A stretch of DNA of 5,164 nucleotides from Flavobacteriaceae bacterium TMED220. GTDB taxonomy: Bacteria > Bacteroidota > Bacteroidia > Flavobacteriales > Flavobacteriaceae. Positions within the stretch are counted from its first letter, which is position 1, and every line of letters begins with the position of its first letter. The position numbers were made by a program, and so were the translations under genes. The notes below the pieces were generated by a model that was given only the letters and a program-made list of their open reading frames with translations, was not told the origin of the DNA and made no database searches. The stretch covers positions 6,553 to 11,716 of the forward strand of contig NHJR02000004.1 in NCBI GenBank assembly GCA_002169155.2, read 5' to 3'. Of the stretch, positions 1 through 5,164 are shown one piece after another.

Positions 1-1353
1 ATCGTAGCTATTATTGATTCAGGAGTTGAAATTGATCACCCCTATTTATCCTCTTTCATTTGGATTAATTCTGATGAAATACCAAATAATAAAATTGATG
101 ATGACAAAAATGGTTTCATAGATGATATCAATGGATGGAATTTTTTAGGAAAATCTGATAAGGAAAATTTAGAATATGTGAGATTGTTAAAAAAAGCAGG
201 TCCGGAGGATAAAATGAGAGAAGTTTATCAAAACGAAATTGATAAAGCAATTGAAAAGAATAATAAAACTCTAGGCCGAATTAGAGAACTTTCAATGATG
301 ATGATTAAATCTGATAGCATACTTAAAATTGCAATGGGAAATAAGGATTATTCTTTAGAGGAGGCCAAAAATTTAACTTCAAAATCTCTTAAAGTTGAGG
401 AATCTATTAGATTCTTAGAATTAGCTAAATCAAATAATTGGTCGGAATCAAGATTTTTAGATGCAATGGATTACTATGAAACCAGTAATAATTATCATAA
501 TAATTTGGAGTTTGATGGGAGAGAGATTGTTGGCGATGATCCTGATAATTTTAATGACAAAAATTATGGTGATCCTAATATTGGTGATAACAATAGCCAT
601 GGCACCCATGTTAGTGGAATTGTTAGAAGCATTTGCCAAGACGTTGAAATTATGCCAATAAGATGTGTCCCAGATGGAGATGAATATGATAAAGACGTAG
701 CTCTATCAATCAGATATGCTGTAGACAATGGTGCTAAAATTATTAATTTTAGTTTTGGTAAGAAATATTCTCCTCATACTGATTGGGTTATTGATGCTAT
801 GAAATATGCTTCGGAAAAGGATGTATTAATTGTAAATGCAGCAGGAAATAGTTCTAGTAATATTGATTTAATTGAAAATCAATCGTATCCTGCTGACAAT
901 AAAGATGGAAAAGAATTTTTAAATAATCTATTAACTGTTGGAGCATCCTCTTATAATTTAGATTCTACTCAAGTTGCTTACTTTTCAAATTATGGCTCGA
1001 AAAATGTTGATTTATTTGCTCCAGGGTATCAAGTATATTCTTCAGTTTTAGATGGGAAATTCAAATATTTAAATGGAACTTCAATGGCTGCTCCAAATGT
1101 TACTGGCGTTGCTGCTGTAATAAGATCGTTCTATCCAAAATTATCTGCTGCATCAATTAAACAAATTATTATGTCATCAGGGATTCAGATGAATGATAAA
1201 TTAAAACAACCTGATTCAGATGATATTTTAGGACGTGATTCTTTTTCCATCAGTGGTAAAACAGTTAATCTTTATAATGCACTATTGTATGCCTCAATTT
1301 ATAAAGAAAAAGATCCTGAAAATTCATTGAAAAAATTCAAATCAAAATATTGA
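1..1353 (+). CDS. Subtilisin-like S8 family serine protease, 5'-truncated by the window edge
   Basis: This is a serine endopeptidase of the subtilase family. The frame is open from base 1 to a TGA at 1351-1353, giving 450 codons, so the true start is upstream. The triad is complete in window codons: Asp6 in IIDSGVEIDH, His200 in NSHGTHVSG and Ser361 in NGTSMAAP. The oxyanion-hole Asn is codon 283 in NAAGNSS. An acidic segment (Asp33-35, Asp41-42, IDDDKNGFIDD) may bind calcium. About 190 residues separate Asp from His, against about 30 in classical subtilisins. The extra part, roughly codons 55-185, is charged and largely helical, as I recall for a Bacteroidota subgroup of subtilisins. The C-terminus stops about 90 residues after the Ser and has no type IX secretion sorting domain. 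Location is unknown because the N-terminus is missing, though export is usual. GTG at 178 is not the start, because the catalytic Asp lies before it. The assignment to S8 is very secure; the substrate is unknown. Confidence 0.96.
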   Translation: MVAIIDSGVEIDHPYLSSFIWINSDEIPNNKIDDDKNGFIDDINGWNFLGKSDKENLEYVRLLKKAGPEDKMREVYQNEIDKAIEKNNKTLGRIRELSMMMIKSDSILKIAMGNKDYSLEEAKNLTSKSLKVEESIRFLELAKSNNWSESRFLDAMDYYETSNNYHNNLEFDGREIVGDDPDNFNDKNYGDPNIGDNNSHGTHVSGIVRSICQDVEIMPIRCVPDGDEYDKDVALSIRYAVDNGAKIINFSFGKKYSPHTDWVIDAMKYASEKDVLIVNAAGNSSSNIDLIENQSYPADNKDGKEFLNNLLTVGASSYNLDSTQVAYFSNYGSKNVDLFAPGYQVYSSVLDGKFKYLNGTSMAAPNVTGVAAVIRSFYPKLSAASIKQIIMSSGIQMNDKLKQPDSDDILGRDSFSISGKTVNLYNALLYASIYKEKDPENSLKKFKSKY

Positions 1354-1356
1354 TTT
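1339..1356 (-). terminator. Weak hairpin over the convergent stop codons, possible minus-strand terminator
   Basis: A perfect 7-bp inverted repeat, AAATCAA (1339-1345) and TTGATTT (1350-1356), encloses a 4-nt loop AATA. It covers the protease stop codon and reaches the first base of the opposing stop. Read on the minus strand, the stem is followed by GAATTTTTT, so a factor-independent terminator for the minus-strand gene is possible. The stem has only one G-C pair and would be weak. On the plus strand no T-tract follows. Confidence 0.25.
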
Positions 1357-1817
1357 CAATTTGAAAATGGGAATGAAGAATGGTGTAAATCAATTTTTAA
1401 TTTTCCATTTACTAATTTATATCCAAATGTATATTCTACTTTAGCTTCATTTCCATTAAGATCAGTGAAAAAATAATTACCCATTGATATAGCTCTATCT
1501 CTTTCTAAAATGAAACCTGAATTTTCAAATCGAACATTAGTCCATGGATTAATTGCAAACCCCTTATCCTCATGACAAGCTCTATTTTCTCCAGAAATAA
1601 AATAAGATAGTGCTTTAGCCTTACTAGGTCTAAATTGTTCATTTTCACACTTAGTTGGTTTAAATAATACTTCCCCTAAATCAAATGCATATAAGTTATC
1701 AAGAAATTCATTAGCAAATTTCTCGCATTGAAATCTATCTTCTTTTAATTTTCCAATTTTCACAACACCTTCCCCCCAAACTGATTGTGCATTTTTTACT
1801 TCTTCTTTTGTAATCAT
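1356..1817 (-). CDS. NTF2/SnoaL-like fold conserved protein (153 aa)
   Basis: A small protein without signal peptide or membrane segment, so probably cytoplasmic. It opens with ITKEEVKNAQSVWGEGVVKIG, a helical start typical of NTF2/SnoaL-like (DUF4440-type) proteins. Motifs that look family-conserved follow: LYAFD (42-46), VLFKPT (50-55), QFRPSKAKALSYF (61-73), EDKGFAINPW (83-92), VRFEN (95-99), MGNYFFT (112-118), VEYTFGY (127-133) and LHHSS (144-148). The length fits a single alpha+beta-barrel domain. I recall close relatives in marine bacteria carrying inconsistent enzyme names; I see no evidence here for a particular reaction, so the function is unknown. The His pair 145-146 and Asp46 are candidate pocket residues by inference only. 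ATG at 1815-1817 is chosen because the sequence before it is A-rich and the protein begins at the expected helix. It lies 40 nt downstream of the DUF6607 gene and may share its transcript. Confidence 0.8.
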   Translation of the reverse strand: MITKEEVKNAQSVWGEGVVKIGKLKEDRFQCEKFANEFLDNLYAFDLGEVLFKPTKCENEQFRPSKAKALSYFISGENRACHEDKGFAINPWTNVRFENSGFILERDRAISMGNYFFTDLNGNEAKVEYTFGYKLVNGKLKIDLHHSSFPFSN

Positions 1818-1857
1818 TCTTTAAATTATTAAAAGTTTAAATTTAATATACAAAATT

Positions 1858-2763
1858 TTATTTTTTAATAACAAAAGATTCTATCAAAGAATTAATACTT
1901 TCTTTGTCTTTGATTTTATCATCAAAAAGATAAATATATAATGCCCTATTATCTATTTTGGGCTTTAAATATAAATCAACTTTTTTGTTGAAAATCTGTT
2001 CCCATTTTGATCTAACAATAGCCCATTTCCTTGAATTATCAATCCACCATTTTTTTGCTACTGAACATCTATTATCATTTACTTTTTTGTAAGTATTGTA
2101 ACCCTTTTCTTTCGCAATGATTAAATCATCTTTACCCATTACTCTTTTAATTTTAGAATTATCTTGGTCATGAAGCCACCCATATTTAGTAATTTCATGA
2201 CGATTACCTCGCATAGTCAAATTATAATCACTTCTAATTGTATACTCTCTCCTTGGAAGAGGTGCGGGAGTAGTATTTTCCCAATAACTTTTGCCATCAA
2301 CATGTACCCATGAACCCGAACCTTCATAACGGGGACTATCGTCAACTTGAAAAACCTTTTGAGTCCACTGCCCTTTTACTTCTTTTTTATTTTTATCATT
2401 ATAAATCCAAGAATTATTAGCATTGAAAATATAAGTATTTTTATTTTCATAAAGCCAATCTTGTCGCCAGTGTTTCACTATCATTGGATTACTAGGATCT
2501 CCTACCTGAAGTATGTGTTGAATTGATATTAAATCATTTTCGTCTTCAACTAAAACTGCCAGTTCCAGACTTCCAGAAATTTTTATTTTTGAAGGTTTGT
2601 AAAGTGAATCTTTAGAATAATTGAATGTTTCAGCAAAATTATATGTTACTTCATAACAACCACACATTTTCTTAATAGCCTCAATATCTTTATTTTTCTT
2701 TTTCTGAGAGTTAACTGAATTTATTGAAAATAATACAACAATAAAAAGAACTAAATTTTTCAT
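1858..2763 (-). CDS. Secreted DUF6607-family protein (301 aa)
   Basis: A conserved protein of unknown function, exported by a signal peptide: MKNLVLFIVVLFSINSVNS, with likely cleavage before Gln20 and no lipobox Cys. The mature part has densely conserved-looking blocks: CGCYEV (34-39), IQHILQVG (81-88), VKHWRQDW (96-103), GQWTQKVFQVDDSPRYEG (131-148), PLPRREYTIRSDYN (168-181), HEITKYGWLHDQDN (189-202) and a C-terminal block with KWWIDNSRKWAIVRSKWE (238-255). I recognise this arrangement as DUF6607 from memory; the family is common in flavobacteria and also occurs in marine proteobacteria. The many Trp, Tyr and paired polar residues suggest a beta-rich ligand-binding fold, which is inference. 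Length is normal for the family and the frame is intact. The start ATG is at 2761-2763, preceded by an A/T-rich leader. It is divergent from the DUF4920 gene and may be transcribed together with the downstream NTF2-like gene. Confidence 0.85.
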   Translation of the reverse strand: MKNLVLFIVVLFSINSVNSQKKKNKDIEAIKKMCGCYEVTYNFAETFNYSKDSLYKPSKIKISGSLELAVLVEDENDLISIQHILQVGDPSNPMIVKHWRQDWLYENKNTYIFNANNSWIYNDKNKKEVKGQWTQKVFQVDDSPRYEGSGSWVHVDGKSYWENTTPAPLPRREYTIRSDYNLTMRGNRHEITKYGWLHDQDNSKIKRVMGKDDLIIAKEKGYNTYKKVNDNRCSVAKKWWIDNSRKWAIVRSKWEQIFNKKVDLYLKPKIDNRALYIYLFDDKIKDKESINSLIESFVIKK

Positions 2764-2793
2764 ATATTTTTTTAATATTAATAAATAAAATTA

Positions 2794-2818
2794 CTTATTT
2801 TTAATCATTCTAAATAAG
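2794..2818. repeat. Inverted repeat, possible operator
   Basis: Arms CTTATTT (2794-2800) and AAATAAG (2812-2818) are perfect reverse complements around an 11-bp spacer. The centre-to-centre distance of 18 bp is less regular than one or two helical turns. The site sits centrally in the divergent region, where a regulator could affect both genes. In sequence this A/T-rich such arms also occur by chance, so support is weak. Confidence 0.2.
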
Positions 2819-2828
2819 AAAAATTCAT

Positions 2829-2836
2829 TAATTTTG
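2829..2836 (+). promoter_or_regulatory. Candidate Bacteroidota -7 promoter element for the DUF4920 gene
   Basis: TAATTTTG matches the Bacteroidetes primary-sigma consensus TAnnTTTG at all six fixed positions and lies 20 nt before the ATG at 2857, giving a short leader. A matching TTTG-type -33 element is not evident at the expected 17-23 nt upstream, so the call is tentative. Confidence 0.4.
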
Positions 2837-2856
2837 ATTTAAATTTTAAAAAAAAA

Positions 2857-3312
2857 ATGAAAAAAATTTATTTAAACTCCATTTTATTCTTATTAACTCA
2901 TAGCCTGTTCTCTCAGAATCTTTATTTTGGAGAAAAAGTTTTTTTAAATGATATAAAGTCTATTTCACATGTTTCAGAAGTTTATAGTTCTATGGAAAAA
3001 AAAGAACTAAAAGATTTAAAGTTTGAGGCAAAAGTTAATTCTGTATGCAAAGTAAAGGGATGCTGGATGAATCTTGATTTAGAAAATGGTCAAGAAATTA
3101 TGGTAAATTTTAAAGATTACAGTTTCTTTGTTCCAAAGGATATTGAAGGTAAAAAAGTAATAGTTGACGGAAAGGCTTCGATTGAAATTCTTTCAGTGAA
3201 ACAATTACAACATTATGCATACGATGCAGGAAAAACTGATGAGGAAATTAAAAAAATTGTTGATCCAAAAAAGGTTTATAGTTTTGAAGCAAAAGGGGTA
3301 TTAATAAAATGA
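2857..3312 (+). CDS. Secreted DUF4920-like protein (151 aa)
   Basis: An exported protein of unknown function. Residues 1-19 or 20 form a signal peptide (MKKIYLNSILFLLTHSLFS, then Gln). There is no lipobox Cys, so it should be soluble in the periplasm or outside. The body fits the DUF4920 family of Bacteroidota: FEAKVNSVCKVKGCWMNLDL (56-75), VNFKDYSFFVPKDIEGKKVIVDGKA (83-107) and HYAYDAGKTDEE (119-130), ending in FEAKGVLIK. The alternating strands with a central G-V-V-D-G pattern look like an OB-type barrel, which is inference. Cys64 and Cys69 in CKVKGCWM, with Met71 and His119, could form a disulfide or a metal site. ATG at 2857 is preceded by an A-run; no earlier in-frame start is needed. 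The stop overlaps the start of the following lipoprotein gene (ATGA), so the two are translationally coupled. Confidence 0.85.
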   Translation: MKKIYLNSILFLLTHSLFSQNLYFGEKVFLNDIKSISHVSEVYSSMEKKELKDLKFEAKVNSVCKVKGCWMNLDLENGQEIMVNFKDYSFFVPKDIEGKKVIVDGKASIEILSVKQLQHYAYDAGKTDEEIKKIVDPKKVYSFEAKGVLIK

Positions 3313-3770
3313 AAAACATTGTAATAATAAGTACGATAGCAATTTTATTTTCTTGCAAAACAATACAAGAAGAAAAGCCTGAAACTGACTTTTTAGAAAA
3401 TGAAATAATTAGTCTTGTATATATGACTCCAAACAATAAAACTTTGAAAGAGATTGATGACTTTTCTGAATACTATCAAAACAGAATGAAAGAATTAGAA
3501 CCAGATGTTTTGTCCTGGAAGTTCTTAAGATCTGTTAATAATAAGATAATTTTAATTGAAAGGTATAAAAACGAAGGAGCAATTTTTAACCACATAAATA
3601 ATGTTTCTCCAGAAGGTATTTTGGAAAAAGATTTTGGACAGTTTATGAACCACTTCGTTATTGATTCAATTACATATTATGGTGACTTGACCAATGAATT
3701 TAAAAGTACAATTTCAGAATTTGGAATGAAGACTATTTATTTTGAAAATATTTCTGGTTTTAGTAAATAA
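3309..3770 (+). CDS. Lipoprotein with ABM-like (dimeric alpha/beta barrel) domain, 153 aa
   Basis: A predicted lipoprotein: MKNIVIISTIAILFSC has a hydrophobic stretch ending in the lipobox LFSC, with Cys16 as the lipidated residue. A short acidic linker, KTIQEEKPETD, follows. From about residue 33 the pattern resembles antibiotic biosynthesis monooxygenase (ABM) domains: first strand IISLVYMT (33-40), helix DFSEYYQNRMKELEPDVLSW (51-70), strands KFLRS and KIILIERY (79-86), helix around AIFNHINNV (91-99), then FMNHFVIDSITYYGDLTNEFKSTISEFG (112-139) and a final TIYFENISGFSK. The ERY followed by a helix with His, and the 'YGD..NEFK' ending, are typical of putative quinol monooxygenase-like proteins. 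Whether it is an enzyme is unknown, since ABM domains need no cofactor and have no strict catalytic signature. The start overlaps the DUF4920 stop by 4 nt (ATGA). Confidence 0.8.
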   Translation: MKNIVIISTIAILFSCKTIQEEKPETDFLENEIISLVYMTPNNKTLKEIDDFSEYYQNRMKELEPDVLSWKFLRSVNNKIILIERYKNEGAIFNHINNVSPEGILEKDFGQFMNHFVIDSITYYGDLTNEFKSTISEFGMKTIYFENISGFSK

Positions 3771-3821
3771 GATTTAATTATAAATTTTATTTTAAAAAAA
3801 ATATTTTTTATTTCAATTTAT
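3771..3821. terminator. A/T-only convergent spacer with palindrome, possible bidirectional terminator
   Basis: These 51 bp separate two convergent genes and contain two G/C bases at most. A 14-bp palindrome (AAAAAATATTTTTT, 3796-3809) is flanked by TAAATT (3781-3786) and AATTTA (3815-3820), which can pair as an outer stem. Transcripts from either side would end in a T-rich tract. With no G-C pairs in the stems it is not a classical intrinsic terminator, so the call rests on position and symmetry. Confidence 0.35.
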
Positions 3822-4874
3822 TTAAAGTCCTTTTTTTTTCCAAGACAAAAGCCATTTTATATTTGTTGAATCTCTATATGGTTTGTACCATGATGTATGC
3901 CCTATATTCTTTCTCCTTTTAAATACTGTTTCAGATCCCATCGATTTGAGTTTAGTAAACATTTGTTTTGAAATTTCAAATGAAGAAACCTCATCAACAT
4001 CACCATGTGTAATAAAAATTGGAATATTTTTCAGTTTATTAGCTAATTTAACGTAGTTAAATGGTCCATGATGTGGGGAAACCACCATTAATGCAGCAAA
4101 TGTATTCTGTAACTCTGATGCGACAATGTAAGTGCCTCGTCCACCCATACTTAACCCTGTCAAATATATTCTTTCGGTATCAATATTTATATTTTGCTTA
4201 ATATTTTCTATCATATCAAATATTTTATCTGCATTCCAGTCAACTTCCAATTTAATTGGAGCGGCATATATATATGGATCATCTTCCGGTTTAAAAATTT
4301 CCATTCTGATTCTTTCTCTATGGTAAAAGAACAATTTATTTTGATCCACTGTACCGTGTAAGAAAATAACTAAAGGATAATACTTCTTTTGATCAAATGC
4401 TTTTGGAAAATCAACAACATAAGAATAACCGCACATCCATCGCAAATTATCATTAACACATTCATCAAAATCATGAATTGGTTCTTTATATTTACCTTTC
4501 CATCCCCAAAATGGTAAATCACTCCATGGATCTAACCCTTTTTCTTTCCACCAAGGTCTAACTTCATAAGCCTGTTTTATAAAACCCTTAGCTTTAAATT
4601 GATCAACATAAAATTGTTTGTTATTTGGTATCCATTTATTATCAAAAGTGATATCTCGATTATACAGAATTGAAGTCAAGCTATTAATCTTAATTAAATC
4701 ACCTCCATTAAATTCAGGCCATTTTTTTAATTTTTGATTTATATTTTTTTCTGAATTAATAATTTTACAAGGAGGACATTGTTTATTTTTATCACTTACT
4801 ATTTCGACTTGGGAACTTATTGAAAATGAATTTAATATTATGATGATATTTATAAGGCAAGATTTTGTCTTCAT
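3822..4874 (-). CDS. Secreted alpha/beta hydrolase, PHB-depolymerase/esterase-like (350 aa)
   Basis: An exported serine hydrolase. Residues 1-21 form a signal peptide (hydrophobic INIIIILNSFSISS, then Gln22). The catalytic domain begins near residue 150 (YSYVVDFPKAFDQKKYYPLVIFLHG), the usual entry of the prolyl-oligopeptidase/LpqC/PHB-depolymerase group. Catalytic candidates are Ser242 in GLSMGG, Asp294 in HGDVDEV and His326 in IGHTSW; HGT at 173-175 is the oxyanion-hole strand. The triad is complete, so it should be active as an esterase or peptidase; the substrate cannot be read. Residues 22-149 form an unrecognised N-terminal part with a CPPC motif (33-36), a Trp-rich stretch (107-126) and Cys139 and Cys148. 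The ATG at 4872-4874 is the start; a four-codon ORF ends over it. Nine T (3831-3839) encode the Lys run just before the C-terminus. It lies 21 nt downstream of the small membrane protein, which suggests an operon. Confidence 0.9.
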   Translation of the reverse strand: MKTKSCLINIIIILNSFSISSQVEIVSDKNKQCPPCKIINSEKNINQKLKKWPEFNGGDLIKINSLTSILYNRDITFDNKWIPNNKQFYVDQFKAKGFIKQAYEVRPWWKEKGLDPWSDLPFWGWKGKYKEPIHDFDECVNDNLRWMCGYSYVVDFPKAFDQKKYYPLVIFLHGTVDQNKLFFYHRERIRMEIFKPEDDPYIYAAPIKLEVDWNADKIFDMIENIKQNINIDTERIYLTGLSMGGRGTYIVASELQNTFAALMVVSPHHGPFNYVKLANKLKNIPIFITHGDVDEVSSFEISKQMFTKLKSMGSETVFKRRKNIGHTSWYKPYRDSTNIKWLLSWKKKGL

Positions 4875-4885
4875 ATAAAACCCAT
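4871..4885 (-). other. Minimal upstream ORF overlapping the hydrolase start
   Basis: On the minus strand an ATG (4883-4885) opens a four-codon frame (Met-Gly-Phe-Ile) that ends in TGA at 4871-4873. This TGA overlaps the hydrolase ATG (4872-4874) as ATGA, the usual geometry for translational reinitiation. The arrangement is plainly present; whether ribosomes use it is unknown, and in a short leader it could be chance. Confidence 0.25.
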
Positions 4886-4895
4886 TTTAATTAAA

Positions 4896-5105
4896 TTACC
4901 TTGAAGAATCTTTTTGATCAAAAAATAAAATAGCGAAAATTAAAACGGCCACTACAATCAATAACATGAGGACAAATAAAAAATGCCCCATTTCATTATT
5001 TAATAGATTATTATCTTTAAAAACATTAAGGTTAATATATCTAATCAAAAATCCTAGTGGAAACAAAACTATAATTATTAATAATATTTTTATTCTATTT
5101 TTCAA
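4896..5105 (-). CDS. Small two-helix membrane protein, unknown function (69 aa), TTG start
   Basis: Not recognised as a family member. It has two strongly hydrophobic segments, about residues 7-22 (ILLIIIVLFPLGFLI) and 41-62 (HFLFVLMLLIVVAVLIFAILFF), joined by a polar loop NLNVFKDNNLLNNEMG, with charged ends KNRIK and DQKDSSR. It is thus a small inner-membrane hairpin. The start is probably TTG at 5103-5105: an in-frame stop lies two codons before it (5109-5111), the next residues, KNRIK, are a normal membrane-protein start, and the region before it is A-rich. The only in-frame ATG inside the protein (Met39) would remove the first helix. Coding is supported by intact membrane topology and tight spacing: 17 nt after the upstream partial gene and 21 nt before the hydrolase. 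Confidence 0.6.
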   Translation of the reverse strand: MKNRIKILLIIIVLFPLGFLIRYINLNVFKDNNLLNNEMGHFLFVLMLLIVVAVLIFAILFFDQKDSSR

Positions 5106-5122
5106 GTTTTAAATTTTAACAA

Positions 5123-5164
5123 TTACTTCCTTGAAGAATTTGCAATTTCCTCAAAATCTACATC
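5123..5164 (-). CDS. C-terminal 13 codons of an upstream minus-strand gene (partial)
   Basis: On the minus strand the only frame open from the window edge encodes DVDFEEIANSSRK followed by TAA (5123-5125); the other two frames stop within a few codons. It is most simply the tail of a gene that continues beyond the window and precedes the small membrane protein in the same operon. Too little is present to name a product. Its tail shares 11 nt (ATTCTTCAAGG) in the same frame with the tail of the next gene. Confidence 0.45.
   Translation of the reverse strand, partial: DVDFEEIANSSRK

Larger units (their letters stand above)
2764..2856. promoter_or_regulatory. Divergent intergenic region between the DUF6607 and DUF4920 genes
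   Basis: These 93 bp are almost purely A/T and must hold promoters for both directions unless one lies within a gene. It contains one good plus-strand match to the Bacteroidota -7 element and a 7-bp inverted repeat, listed separately. A run of ten A (2848-2857) leads into the DUF4920 start codon. There is no Shine-Dalgarno motif on either side, as is usual in this phylum. Confidence 0.6.

Noticed and set aside
178..180. GTG as the start codon of the S8 protease
   Set aside because: The frame is open to base 1 and the upstream 59 codons encode the catalytic Asp motif and the acidic loop, so the gene begins before the window.
204..216. GGAGG followed five bases later by an in-frame ATG, resembling a Shine-Dalgarno start inside the protease
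   Set aside because: It lies inside a continuous coding frame after the catalytic Asp and encodes Pro-Glu-Asp-Lys; Bacteroidota seldom rely on such motifs, so it is taken as chance.
457..661. Short open frames on both strands within the protease gene
   Set aside because: Their translations are repetitive Ile/Met/Asn strings from A/T-rich codons in the shadow of the real gene.
3248..3436. 62-codon minus-strand frame across the DUF4920/lipoprotein junction
   Set aside because: It is antisense to two well-supported genes and has no recognisable start context or domain.
4132..4326. 64-codon plus-strand hydrophobic frame
   Set aside because: It is antisense to the catalytic core of the hydrolase; its hydrophobicity follows from the complement of that gene.
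4767..4778. CPPC in the hydrolase as a thioredoxin active site
   Set aside because: No thioredoxin fold surrounds it; it sits about ten residues after the signal peptide, so a disulfide is more likely than an oxidoreductase site.
1..5164. tRNA, rRNA, CRISPR array, insertion sequence, phage, toxin-antitoxin or defence genes
   Set aside because: No direct repeats with spacers, transposase motifs, cloverleaf-like GC islands or matching protein motifs were found on either strand.

Overview
The window is a low-GC (visibly well under 35 %) chromosomal fragment that looks like the Bacteroidota, most likely a marine or host-associated member of the Flavobacteriia. The reasons are strong A/T codon bias, translation starts preceded by A-rich tracts instead of Shine-Dalgarno motifs, signal peptides of the 'MKK...FSQ' type, and proteins that are mainly flavobacterial (DUF6607, DUF4920, and an S8 protease with a Bacteroidota-type insertion). 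These taxonomic points rest on remembered family features, not on a search.

Layout. Positions 1-1353 (+) hold the 3' part of a subtilisin-like S8 protease with its full catalytic triad; its N-terminus lies outside the window. It converges, with only 2 nt between stop codons, on a minus-strand pair: an NTF2/SnoaL-like protein of 153 aa (1356-1817) and, 40 nt upstream of it, a secreted DUF6607-type protein of 301 aa (1858-2763). A 93-bp divergent promoter region (2764-2856) separates DUF6607 from a plus-strand, ATGA-coupled pair: a secreted DUF4920-like protein (2857-3312) and a small lipoprotein that resembles antibiotic-biosynthesis-monooxygenase (ABM) domains (3309-3770). A 51-bp, nearly pure A/T spacer separates this pair from a second minus-strand cluster: a secreted alpha/beta hydrolase of 350 aa (3822-4874), a 69-aa two-helix membrane protein (4896-5105) that appears to start with TTG, and the last 13 codons of another gene (5123-5164).

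How the genes relate. Most of the complete products carry export signals, so much of the window concerns the cell envelope or periplasm: protease, hydrolase, DUF6607, DUF4920 and the lipoprotein. The only well-supported functional coupling is DUF4920 with the ABM-like lipoprotein (stop/start overlap). The minus-strand hydrolase, membrane protein and upstream partial gene have operon-like spacing (21 and 17 nt). No mobile element, CRISPR array, RNA gene, phage gene or recognisable defence system is visible. No gene-free stretch exceeds 100 bp. I regard this as a mostly ordinary region whose interest lies in uncharacterised but conserved families rather than in a new system.
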